Below are positions 56,457 through 64,000 of a DNA stretch of 64,000 bases, one piece after another. Both the position numbers and the translations under genes were made by a program. Each line of letters starts with the position of its first letter. Positions within the stretch are counted from its first letter, which is position 1. The stretch is from Microseira sp041929235 (GTDB lineage Bacteria > Cyanobacteriota > Cyanobacteriia > Cyanobacteriales > Aerosakkonemataceae). A model generated the notes under the pieces. That model did no database searches. It was not told where the DNA came from and worked only from the letters and a program-made list of their open reading frames with translations. The DNA lies in assembly GCF_041929235.1 (NCBI RefSeq), contig NZ_JBHFNP010000049.1, positions 1 to 64,000 of the forward strand, written 5' to 3'.

Positions 56457-57710
56457 TTAGCCCTGGGATAGGGATGAGCGCGATCGCTGGCGGCGTTGGC
56501 GTAAACTTACCAATCCCAGTCCGGTCAAAAATAGCCCTAAAGTTGTTGTTGGTTCGGGAACTTTTTCTAACTTGAGGCTAGCGTCTGTAAGCTTGTTGTC
56601 TTGGGCAAAACTTATGGGCGAAACGCTGGCATTCCCCAGGAAACTAGCAGGAGCAAACCCCTTAATTTCAGCCTTAGTTTTTTGAGTCCGATTCACAAAA
56701 TTGAGAGCGGTAGGCAGGCTATTGCTAGAAAGGGTGTTACCGGGCAGCTTTTCCAGTTTGATCTTGAACTCGGTCACCGCGTTAGTGCCCCCAGAGTTGC
56801 CTGTGTTTTTAAACTCCAACTCCACTTTATCTTCTCCAGCTTTATTCTCAACTTTGAGGAAAGCTTGGATTGACGGATCGCTGCTGGAAAAAGTTTGAAC
56901 AACCGCGTTTGCAGGGTTTTTAACAGAAATGTTAAAGTCCCGCAGTTGATATTTTCCTTTTTGTTTGAGCTCTCCTTCTTCTTCTTCTTCTTCTTCACCT
57001 TCTACGTTAGGAGTTGTGGGATCGATGGCAAATGTTCCAGAGTAACTGGCAAACGCACTTGTTGGATCTAATACACCACTGGTCGAGCCATTCAAGGTGT
57101 TACTAGCCGCATCAAGTTGTAATGACAGGTTAGTAGCGCCCCCTTCTTTTTCTTGCTTAAATTGAAGGTTGACGGGTAAGTTTGATTTCAATTGGCCTTC
57201 AACTTTACCTTTAACTTCTTGATTCTGATTGGTCGAACCGAAGAAATTGAGATCGGTGGGCAAACTATCGCTAGCGAATATGTCATTTGCTAACTTTTTG
57301 AACTCGAATTCCAGCTTTTTAATCGTGAAGTCTGGACTGATGCTCTGAGTTTCTTCGATTTTGATTTTGACCTTATCTTCCTTGTCCTTGTTATCAATTT
57401 CCAGGAAAGCATTCAGTCCGCTGCCGCTGTTAAATAGCTGCCCTACTACAGCATCAGACGAATCCAATAAAGAAAAGTCGTAACTGAGTAGCCGATATTT
57501 TCCTTTATCGGTTTTTTTTGCCTCTAAGTCAGGAGTAGCTGAGTCCAGCGAAAACGTTCCAGAAAATCCAGCAAAGGGAGTTGCCGCATCAAATGTTCCT
57601 TTGCCAGAACCCGTAAGTATAGCTGCAACAGCAGGAGATGAGCTTCCTGCAACTGCTAGCGCCGTGCCAAGAGCGATTCCAGCCAGTAGTTGAGTTTTTG
57701 TCCATATCAT
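56457..57710 (-). CDS. PEP-CTERM exported protein with two tandem domains
   Basis: 417 residues from ATG 57710 (AGAGGA upstream). Signal peptide: LLAGIALGTALAVAGSSS to AVAA. Two homologous domains follow: FAGFSGTFSLDSATPDLE in the first and FASYSGTFAIDPTTPNVE in the second, each followed by a GKY(R/Q)L segment and a SLPT(D/A)LNF segment. A run of about eight glutamates follows the second start. The end VPEPTTTLGLFLTGLGLVSL with RQRRQRSR is a PEP-CTERM signal. Function unknown; surface location inferred. Confidence 0.86.
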   Translation of the reverse strand: MIWTKTQLLAGIALGTALAVAGSSSPAVAAILTGSGKGTFDAATPFAGFSGTFSLDSATPDLEAKKTDKGKYRLLSYDFSLLDSSDAVVGQLFNSGSGLNAFLEIDNKDKEDKVKIKIEETQSISPDFTIKKLEFEFKKLANDIFASDSLPTDLNFFGSTNQNQEVKGKVEGQLKSNLPVNLQFKQEKEGGATNLSLQLDAASNTLNGSTSGVLDPTSAFASYSGTFAIDPTTPNVEGEEEEEEEGELKQKGKYQLRDFNISVKNPANAVVQTFSSSDPSIQAFLKVENKAGEDKVELEFKNTGNSGGTNAVTEFKIKLEKLPGNTLSSNSLPTALNFVNRTQKTKAEIKGFAPASFLGNASVSPISFAQDNKLTDASLKLEKVPEPTTTLGLFLTGLGLVSLRQRRQRSRSSLSQG

Positions 57711-57782
57711 TGTCAATTTTTCCTCTTTTTCACACCGTTTATTCCGGGATCTTACGAGCAAATCGCAAATTTTATACAAGTA

Positions 57783-58116
57783 TGTACTGGGTAATCTGCG
57801 TATTTCTCTGTATTTCCGTTATCTCTAAGAATAAATTTAATAAAAAATATTTGCAATTAGCTCGCATAAGTTTTCATCCAAAATACACATAACTGCCCAG
57901 GCGCTTCACCAAAACTTTATAAACTAACTTAATGACGAACAGATCGTCGGTGCTGTTTTGTCAACAGCTATAACTATCTATTGGCAAAGATTTGAGGCAA
58001 TTGCCTCAAATCTTCACGGACGAGGGGCTTTTGAGTTTATTAAGATTTCATAAAAAGATTTTAGTGCTGACTGGGACTTATTGCGAATAAAAGCAACTAC
58101 TTATTGAAACTGGGGT
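57783..58116. promoter_or_regulatory. Upstream region B, homologous to 55716-56209
   Basis: TGTACTGGGTAATCTGCGTA starts the shared block; the second block begins CGCTTCACCAAAACTTTATA at 57902. A perfect palindrome GAGGCAATTGCCTC lies near 57992. Copy A is 140 bp longer between blocks. It is presumed to drive the gene at 56457-57710. Confidence 0.7.
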
Positions 58117-58230
58117 CAGTTGAGCGAGACGGGTATAGCTGGTGGGTTAGGTATGTGACTGATGTAGAAATTACGCAGACCTGTAGCAATTTTAATGAAA
58201 TCTTTATACTGACCTAGGGCGATCGCTTTT

Positions 58231-58247
58231 ATGATAATGATTATCAT
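58231..58247 (+). promoter_or_regulatory. Zur-type operator
   Basis: ATGATAATGATTATCAT is a near-perfect 17-bp palindrome, matching the cyanobacterial Zur box consensus (TGATAATnATTATCA). It lies 24 bp before the ATG of the PEP-CTERM gene at 58271, whose family (all3515-like) is known to be Zur-repressed. Zinc excess should repress the gene. Confidence 0.85.
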
Positions 58248-58270
58248 TATAAAAACAAGGACAAAGAATA

Positions 58271-59209
58271 ATGGTGAGGAACAGCCCTAGATTGGGTGTA
58301 ATTTGTGCTGGCTTTGAACGGCAGAAAAGTGGGTTAATTGGAATTGGTTTATTACTGTCTGTTCCCTTGGCTGCGGGTATTGCAGTCGCGCCAGCATTAG
58401 CTGAAGACACAGGTCCGGGATACGAGTTTGACCCTGGGCAAGAGTTTCCAGAGTTTTACATAGGGGTAGATGGGCAGGAGACGCTGACACGGGGGATTTA
58501 TGCGGGATTGCCGAATCCTAACTACAATCGTCTGACTTTTTTATTTGCTCACCGTGAAGACGATCCCCTGACAAATCACTTTCACGGGATTGGTACATAC
58601 AGCTACTCAGGGCCGTTTAGCAGTCCTACAATCAACCCAACCAATACCAATAATAGAATCCCCGAAACTTACACGGGATTACCGCCGCTGAAATTGGTTC
58701 CGGGGGAAGGAATTTACCAAGGTCGGTTAATTACCATTCCTTCTGGGGAGGAGTACAGCAATTTGCGGATGAAACCCGTTGCCGCGCTGAATAAATCCTC
58801 TGAGATCGGCGAACAAATTCTGTTTAATAGTTCTCTTGGTCGTTGGAAAGGATCTTTGGCAGATGCTGAAATCGCACTCGAGTTAGTTGCGATTACCGAG
58901 GGTCTAAATATTGCCAACCCATTGGGGGTCGATATTCTCAAAAATGTCGGCGACACTTATACGATTGGCAGGAGAGATGACTTTTCTTTCCTACCAACTT
59001 TTTGGTTAGGCGCTGGGGCTAAACCGGGTAAGTATTCCGCTACATTTAAATTATTAGATGTTGGCACGACAGAGGGTAGCACAGCTTTTCAAGAGTCCGG
59101 TACGTTCAATTTGGATTTTGAGAAAGTCCCGGAACCTTCAACGGTTTTGGGGTTGGGGTTATTAGGTTTGATGGCAGTGATGCGATCGCTTGCCCAAAAA
59201 GCCAGCTAA
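58271..59209 (+). CDS. all3515-family Zur-regulated PEP-CTERM protein
   Basis: 312 residues. Signal-type N terminus (LIGIGLLLSVPLAAGIAVA, then PALA). The extracellular part begins PGYEFDPGQEFPEFYIGVDG and contains many histidines and acidic residues (FLFAHREDDPLTNHFHGIG), plausible metal ligands. It ends VPEPSTVLGLGLLGLMAV with a PEP-CTERM motif. Upstream Zur operator supports regulation by zinc. Likely a surface or periplasmic zinc-binding protein used in zinc starvation. Confidence 0.88.
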   Translation: MVRNSPRLGVICAGFERQKSGLIGIGLLLSVPLAAGIAVAPALAEDTGPGYEFDPGQEFPEFYIGVDGQETLTRGIYAGLPNPNYNRLTFLFAHREDDPLTNHFHGIGTYSYSGPFSSPTINPTNTNNRIPETYTGLPPLKLVPGEGIYQGRLITIPSGEEYSNLRMKPVAALNKSSEIGEQILFNSSLGRWKGSLADAEIALELVAITEGLNIANPLGVDILKNVGDTYTIGRRDDFSFLPTFWLGAGAKPGKYSATFKLLDVGTTEGSTAFQESGTFNLDFEKVPEPSTVLGLGLLGLMAVMRSLAQKAS

Positions 59210-59227
59210 AAACAAATTCCCCGTTGT

Positions 59228-59334
59228 GAGATTGGTAATTGGTAATTGGTAATTGGTAATTGGTAATTGGTAATTGGATTCGCTTGACAATTACCCATTA
59301 CCCTAGTTCCCACGGCTCCTGCCTGGGAACGTCA
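59228..59334. repeat. GGTAATT heptamer tandem repeat (at least five perfect copies)
   Basis: TTGGTAA repeats run from about 59231 to 59278 in perfect tandem, followed by AATTACCCATTACCC and GTTCCCACGGCTCCTGCC. This is the clearest STRR tract in the window. Confidence 0.9.
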
Positions 59335-60039
59335 TTACTTATTACCATTAATACGCTTTAACAAAATTGGCATTGCAGATAATATTGCCAACGCGGCTAA
59401 AGCACCTACCAATTGCCAAGGTGGGCCACCATTTAATGCTTGGATTCCGCCTTGACCGAGCCAATTATAAGCAAAACTTCCGGGTATAATTCCAATCGCG
59501 GTTGCCAGGATATAAGTCGGTAACTTAATTGGCGTTAAACCTAATAAATAGTTAACCGCGTTGAAGGGAAACACGGGTGCGAGGCGAATCGAAAGGGCAA
59601 ACCAAAAGCCATCTTGTTCGATTCCTTGACTTAATTGTCGCAAGCGATCGCCTTTCTCAAACTGCCTTTTAGCCCAGTCAAAAGCCACAAATCTCGCGAC
59701 TAAAAAAGCACCCGTCGCCCCCAAAGTTGCGCCTATAACCGTCCACAACGTGCCTAAAAATGGCCCAAATAATGCCCCCGAAGATAGGGTTAAAATTGTC
59801 CCCGGAATGCCGAATACAGTGGCAATAAAATAGATGCCGATATATCCCAAAGGTGCAAAAACACCTAACTCAGTTTTGAGTAATTGCAGATTTTCCGGTC
59901 GAATCCAGGAACCAGCTGGCGTGACTTTAAATAAAATAATGGCATCCACGAGGATAAATAGCCCCAAAGCCAAACGCACCCAGGAATATTTGTTTTTGGG
60001 CTTCGGCTGATTTTCCGTTGGTAAATTTGAGTCATTCAT
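59335..60039 (-). CDS. VTT-domain (TVP38/TMEM64, DedA-like) membrane protein
   Basis: 234 residues with about six hydrophobic segments. The VTT signature region reads YFIATVFGIPGTILTLSSGALFG (shortened: IPGTILTLSSGALFG), followed by GATLGATGAFLVARF and the loop FPFNAVNYLLGLT. TMEM64/DedA-like proteins are predicted lipid scramblases or transporters in the plasma or thylakoid membrane. The N-terminal 20 residues are polar. It is divergent from the AAA ATPase gene across a tandem hairpin repeat. Confidence 0.9.
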   Translation of the reverse strand: MNDSNLPTENQPKPKNKYSWVRLALGLFILVDAIILFKVTPAGSWIRPENLQLLKTELGVFAPLGYIGIYFIATVFGIPGTILTLSSGALFGPFLGTLWTVIGATLGATGAFLVARFVAFDWAKRQFEKGDRLRQLSQGIEQDGFWFALSIRLAPVFPFNAVNYLLGLTPIKLPTYILATAIGIIPGSFAYNWLGQGGIQALNGGPPWQLVGALAALAILSAMPILLKRINGNK

Positions 60040-60062
60040 AGCTTTTTTAAACCTTCTTCTTT

Positions 60063-60212
60063 AAAGCCCCCCTTGGCAAGGGGGGTTTGGGGGGATCGAT
60101 TAAGCCCCCCTTGGCAAGGGGGGTTTGGGGGGATCGATTAAGCCCCCCTTGGCAAGGGGGGTTGGGGGGATCGATTAAGCCCCCCTTGGCAAGGGGGGTT
60201 GGGGGGGATCGG
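60063..60212. repeat. Four tandem 37-38-bp hairpin units
   Basis: Unit: TAAGCCCCCCTTGGCAAGGG followed by GGGTTTGGGGGGATCGAT. Copies begin near 60063, 60101, 60139 and 60176; the last two lack one base in the T-run. Each contains the palindrome CCCCCCTTG-G-CAAGGGGGG. The array sits between divergent genes. Confidence 0.9.
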
Positions 60213-60321
60213 TTTTATAACTAGCAAGTTGAGTTAAATAGCGAATCGCTAGCCTTATTCTAATCCCATACATCCAATTTGCGGTATAATTAAACCCCAT
60301 AGTCATATACAAATTATTCCC

Positions 60322-61614
60322 ATGTCTGGAGATTTATTAAAGACATTTCAGGAAGCTTATAGAAATTTGGAACTTTTGCCACTTTTGGATCGAAAAGATC
60401 TAGATAGATTTCGCGTAGATTATGGGAACGATATTATTGAAGAATTAGAGCAACTGGTTGAAGATAGTCCTTCCGGGGATGGCAAGATTATCTTTACCGG
60501 ACATCGCGGTAGCGGGAAATCTACTTTACTCGCTGAATTTGCGCGCAGGTGCGTTGACAAATATTTTGTGGTGTTCTTTTCCATCTCAGACACTATTGAA
60601 ATGTCGGATGTGAACCATATCAATATTTTGTTTGCTATTGCGGTTAATTTAATGACTGAGGCTGAGAAAAACCAAGTTCAGATTCCCGAATCGACAAAAA
60701 AGGCTTTTTATAAATGGTTTGCCACCAAAACTCGGAGCGAAGAAGAAAAGTTTGAAGCAGAAACATCCGTTGGGTTTGATTTATTTAAGCTGATTAAGGG
60801 TAAGCTGAAAGCAGATGCGGTAGTGCGTCAGGAAATTAAGCAGGAATTTGAACGAAAAATTTCCGAATTGGTGGCGCGAATTAATGAAATTGCAGCATCG
60901 ATTTACGGTGCTAGTAAGAAAGAAATATTGGTAATTATCGATGACTTGGATAAACTGGAGTTAGGGCGAGTTAACGAGATTTATCGAGACAACATTAAAG
61001 CCTTGTGTCAGCCTAACTTTCGCGTGATTTATACAGTTCCGATTGCGGTTTTGCGGGATAAGTTTCTTAGACCTTTGATTGAGACGGAAACTAACGATCA
61101 AATTGTCACAATGCCTGTAATCAAGTTATTTAACAAAGGAGAAAATCGCCTCGCTGGTGCAGTGCCTTTGGTTGAAGCTACGGATATTTTGTGTCAAATT
61201 TTAACCAAGCGGATTTCAAGTCAATTATTAGAAACGCAGACGGCAGAACAAATTGTGATAATGAGTGGTGGGTTGTTGCGAGAATTGATTCGGATTGCGA
61301 ATGAATGTTGTCGCATTTGTTGGCGATTAGTGAGGCGACAACCGCATCAAACCGATTTAAAGATTAATGATGAGATTCTAGACCAAGCTGTTAATAATAT
61401 CCGCAATGATTTGGGGATGAATTTGGGTAAGGTGGATTATGGAATTCTGCAAGAAGTTTATCACCAATTTGCCCGCAACGATCCCAGGCAGCCAGAGTTT
61501 TTAGATTTGCTGCACGGACTGTCTGTTTTAGAATATAGCGCTAGTAACGAGCGGATTTGGTACGATGTTCACCCCATTGTAGTCGAGTTATTGAAAGAAC
61601 AGGGGTTGATATGA
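60322..61614 (+). CDS. AAA-type ATPase, partner of TPR protein
   Basis: 430 residues. Walker A GHRGSGKS (60-67) and Walker B ILVIIDDLD (202-210) with a sensor-like arginine region. The middle (130-200) is a helical insertion with many charges; the C-terminal third is helical and ends VELLKEQGLI. It resembles STAND or Cdc6/Orc-like signalling ATPases rather than DNA-repair types. The stop overlaps the next start by four bases (ATGA). Confidence 0.85.
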   Translation: MSGDLLKTFQEAYRNLELLPLLDRKDLDRFRVDYGNDIIEELEQLVEDSPSGDGKIIFTGHRGSGKSTLLAEFARRCVDKYFVVFFSISDTIEMSDVNHINILFAIAVNLMTEAEKNQVQIPESTKKAFYKWFATKTRSEEEKFEAETSVGFDLFKLIKGKLKADAVVRQEIKQEFERKISELVARINEIAASIYGASKKEILVIIDDLDKLELGRVNEIYRDNIKALCQPNFRVIYTVPIAVLRDKFLRPLIETETNDQIVTMPVIKLFNKGENRLAGAVPLVEATDILCQILTKRISSQLLETQTAEQIVIMSGGLLRELIRIANECCRICWRLVRRQPHQTDLKINDEILDQAVNNIRNDLGMNLGKVDYGILQEVYHQFARNDPRQPEFLDLLHGLSVLEYSASNERIWYDVHPIVVELLKEQGLI

Positions 61615-62603
61615 TTAATTCAGATAGCGTTGATATTGAGAGTGAAAATCAGGACAATTATGACGATTTGGTCGGGACGATTGAAGCAAGTCAGGGAATC
61701 CTGGCTTTACTGATTGCTGTCTGCGATAATGGCGATTTTCGCGACGAGATTATTGCCCGATATGAAGCAGAATTACAGCCAGAAATTCGTCCCTATCGGC
61801 TGAAATTGGCGCGGGGTGAACCGAGTCTAAAAGCGGCAATTGCCGAATTGGTAGAAAAGGATGAATATCTCCAACATGGTGGAAAAGCGGTTTTGACGGT
61901 GACGGGGGCGGAACAACTTTATTCGCTGAAGTTGGGGAAGGAACAATCGGAACAGGAAATATTTTTCGGGTACTTACAATGGACGCGGGAAGGGTTGCGC
62001 GAGTTTCCCTATCCGATTGTACTTTGGGTGACGCAGCAAATGCTGGTGAATTTGAGTAAAAAAGCACCGGATTTTTGGAGTTGGCGCAAGGGTGTATTTC
62101 GGTTTCAGTCGCGCAAGGTAGGAGTGGTTGCTAGTAGAGAGATTGAAGATTTTCGTCCGTTTCTGAAAGAGGATTTACCTGTTGAGGATGAGTCTTATTT
62201 CCTGCCGTTAGAAGACTTGCAACAACTGATTCAACAAATTGAACGAGAACGCGGTGCGAAAGACCCGATTTTGGTGACTTTGTATGCCAGTATGGGGAAA
62301 ATTTATTACAACAGATTGCAAGAGGGGAAGGATTTAGATTATCAGAGAGAACAAGCACTGGCAATTGAGTATTTTCGCAAGGCGATTGAGTTGCAAAAAG
62401 AGCTAGGTTTGGAAGCAGATTTAGCCACAAATCTCAGTTATCTGGCAGGACTCTACGATTCTCAAGGAAGGTACAGCGAAGCGGAACCCTTGTACTTGCA
62501 AGCTTTAGAACTAGCAGAACGAGTTTTAGGAGTTAATCATCCCAGTACTGTTACCATCCGCGAAAATCTGGCAATTCTTCAAGCTGAGATGGAGGAAGCA
62601 TAA
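61611..62603 (+). CDS. TPR protein coupled to AAA ATPase
   Basis: 330 residues from ATG 61611. The N-terminal 165 residues have EASQGILALLIAVCDNGDFR, then PIVLWVTQQMLVNLSKKAPD and FWSWRKGVFRF, a segment also seen in front of TPR arrays in cyanobacterial signalling proteins. The C-terminal part has about three TPRs (ALAIEYFRKAIELQKELG and EAEPLYLQALELAERVLG). TPRs bind partners; the coupled AAA protein is the likely one. A sensor/effector pair in stress or defence is an inference. Confidence 0.82.
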   Translation: MINSDSVDIESENQDNYDDLVGTIEASQGILALLIAVCDNGDFRDEIIARYEAELQPEIRPYRLKLARGEPSLKAAIAELVEKDEYLQHGGKAVLTVTGAEQLYSLKLGKEQSEQEIFFGYLQWTREGLREFPYPIVLWVTQQMLVNLSKKAPDFWSWRKGVFRFQSRKVGVVASREIEDFRPFLKEDLPVEDESYFLPLEDLQQLIQQIERERGAKDPILVTLYASMGKIYYNRLQEGKDLDYQREQALAIEYFRKAIELQKELGLEADLATNLSYLAGLYDSQGRYSEAEPLYLQALELAERVLGVNHPSTVTIRENLAILQAEMEEA

Positions 62604-62705
62604 TAGTACCCAATTTAGCGTGCTGCGTCTCTATCGCAATGCGATCGCCTCCCTCAAAACTCAGTCCTATAAAGCGAGCGATCGCCCCCAGTTAACCAGA
62701 TAATA

Positions 62706-62879
62706 TTAGCATTTATCTGTTGCTTCTAGATTAGCTTCATGCAAACGTTTTTGATATTTCAAAGATATTGCCGTTGCCAAATCGCTCATTTCTTTAGCTT
62801 TCTGTTCCGCTAGTTTGGCAATTTGCAAAATTTCTTCCAGTTCTGCTTGTTGCTTGTCAGTTAAAGATTGTTGAGTCAT
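62706..62879 (-). CDS. Very small coiled-coil protein
   Basis: 57 residues (ATG 62879 to stop 62706-62708). The sequence MTQQSLTDKQQAELEEILQI with following KLAEQKAKEMSD is a single amphipathic helix rich in Gln, Glu and Lys. Its start overlaps the stop of the upstream gene by four bases (ATGA), so it is translated with it. Function unknown. Confidence 0.7.
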   Translation of the reverse strand: MTQQSLTDKQQAELEEILQIAKLAEQKAKEMSDLATAISLKYQKRLHEANLEATDKC

Positions 62880-63223
62880 CTCAAGTTATCCAAACGAGTT
62901 ATAACGGTATTAACCAACATTTTAGTCTCTAGCACCCTTCCTAGCAACTCTGCTAAATCTTCTCCTGCTTCTTGAATTACTTGCGATCGCACATTTTCTG
63001 GCGAAATGCTTTCAACGGTAGTCTGGATGCGTCTTCTGGAATTTTCTACGAATAATAACGCATTACTGAGAGTCGCAAACAATCCAATCAGGGTAACATT
63101 GTCTGAAAAACGTAACAATAGGCTTCTGACGATGTTAGAAGCTTCACTTGCTTCTCGCTCAATTTGAGCTAGTTCTTGATTTAGTCTGTCAATCAGAGCT
63201 TGGACTTCTGAGGGAATAGCCAT
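62876..63223 (-). CDS. Small helical protein coupled to downstream mini-gene
   Basis: 115 residues from ATG 63223; the longer form from 63253 lacks support. The sequence is helical: VQALIDRLNQELAQIEREAS, then VIQEAGEDLAELLGRVLETK. Heptad patterns suggest a coiled coil. It overlaps the 57-residue gene by four bases. Neither family is recognised; a structural or adaptor pair is plausible. Confidence 0.7.
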   Translation of the reverse strand: MAIPSEVQALIDRLNQELAQIEREASEASNIVRSLLLRFSDNVTLIGLFATLSNALLFVENSRRRIQTTVESISPENVRSQVIQEAGEDLAELLGRVLETKMLVNTVITRLDNLR

Positions 63224-63293
63224 ATTTGCCTTAATTTTATTATAAATCGGCATACCGATCGAACTTAATCAGCATACCGTGACAAGAAGCGCT

Positions 63294-63878
63294 TTAGCTT
63301 TCTTCCTCTTCAGATTCTAATACCACATCTTCATATAGAAGCGCGATCGCACACCGAAAATCAACGCTACTTAGATAAACCTCATCTCCTTCTGCATAAG
63401 TATAAAGTTCCCAAATTCCTCTATCATTTATTCGGAAAACTTCGACGCTCATTTGTTCCGCACCGATCAAAACGTATTCTCTGAGAGTGGAAATGCGGCG
63501 ATATTGTTTGAATTTTTTACCGCGATCGAAACTTTCCGTACTCGGAGAAAGAACCTCGACAATTAGACAGGGATGATAAATAATCTTGCGTGCCTTTCTA
63601 TCCCTTTCGTCGCAAGTTACCGTCACATCAGGATAGTGAAAAGATACATTTTCAGATACACCCAGTTTGACATCTATGGCATAAACTCGGCAAGCACCGC
63701 CTCGGAGATGATTTTTAAGCGCAGTTATTAGGTTTCCAATTATATAATTGTGAGTCAGGTTTTGCTCAGGTCTGGCAAACACTTCGCCGTTGATATATTC
63801 ATATTTAATTGGTTGCTTTTCTTCCCATTCTAGATATTCTTGGGGACTCATGTATTTAGGATCTGGAATAGCTACCAT
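63294..63878 (-). CDS. Uma2 family (DUF820) putative endonuclease
   Basis: 194 residues. The domain opens YMSPQEYLEWEEKQPIKYEY and has the PD-(D/E)xK-like residues in YPDVTVTCDE and CLIVEVLSPST, then REYVLIGAE. It is the third complete Uma2 gene here. The remaining 122 bases to the window end show no gene. Confidence 0.88.
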   Translation of the reverse strand: MVAIPDPKYMSPQEYLEWEEKQPIKYEYINGEVFARPEQNLTHNYIIGNLITALKNHLRGGACRVYAIDVKLGVSENVSFHYPDVTVTCDERDRKARKIIYHPCLIVEVLSPSTESFDRGKKFKQYRRISTLREYVLIGAEQMSVEVFRINDRGIWELYTYAEGDEVYLSSVDFRCAIALLYEDVVLESEEEES

Positions 63879-64000
63879 AGTAAACCTCGTTATGCAGTTG
63901 ATATCATTCCTCTATGCTAAGCGATACGTGCTGTCGCACAGGCTACCGCCAACGCATAAATGCCCGGAGATAAAGAGCGGGCTAAGAGCTAAAACCATTT

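Overview
The window reads as chromosomal DNA of a filamentous cyanobacterium. Three things point there: the octamer GCGATCGC (HIP1) is scattered throughout; short AATTACC/GGTAATT heptamer repeat tracts sit in many intergenic gaps; and the gene families are cyanobacterial (fraC-fraD-fraE filament-integrity genes, ndhL, a Tab2-like factor, DUF3386, DUF3007, PEP-CTERM proteins, gas-vesicle gene remnants). No rRNA or tRNA gene was seen. Species assignment is not possible from the sequence alone.

Layout. 1-1000: palindromic repeats and a four-repeat CRISPR array with no cas genes nearby. 1.0-9.5 kb: an APC permease, ugd, a UDP-glucuronate decarboxylase gene carrying a 452-residue intein, and lepA. 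9.5-16 kb: a sensor histidine kinase, a DUF3386 protein, nfu, a GH57 glycosidase and a DUF433/DUF5615 toxin-antitoxin pair. 16-19 kb: small accessory genes, including a nonsense-broken gene and a duplicated divergent cassette (unknown gene plus small HTH gene) with one copy broken. 19-26.6 kb: a Tab2-like protein, a PmbA/TldD protein, a ClC channel with CBS and USP domains, two tandem small HTH genes and a double CobO-like ATPase. 26.6-29.1 kb: fraC-fraD-fraE.

29.7-33.6 kb is a compact four-gene operon: an unknown 207-aa protein, a QueC-like PP-loop enzyme, an HTH-ImmA/IrrE metalloprotease and a PIN-like nuclease. It resembles a defence or conflict system and does not match a complete arrangement I can name. 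34-41.6 kb holds two Uma2-family genes, a VOC protein, exported proteins, and remnants of an ArsA-like ATPase and of gvpF/gvpG.

41.9-49.6 kb is a complete pPIWI-RE operon: a PD-(D/E)xK nuclease, a DinG-like Fe-S helicase and the PIWI-like protein, all in overlapping or abutting frames. Both the nuclease and the PIWI gene are interrupted by a single in-frame TAA, so the system is either recently inactivated or the stops are bypassed or erroneous. 50-54 kb returns to core genes (DUF4230, ndhL, DUF3007, trpA) with a broken MazEF-like pair. 54-59.2 kb holds three PEP-CTERM genes; two share a duplicated upstream region and the third has a palindromic Zur-type operator. 59.3-64 kb: a VTT-domain membrane protein, a tandem hairpin repeat, an AAA ATPase/TPR two-gene unit, two short coiled-coil genes and a third Uma2 gene.

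Four genes in the window are each broken by one nonsense codon and several more are truncated, so much of the accessory content looks to be in decay.
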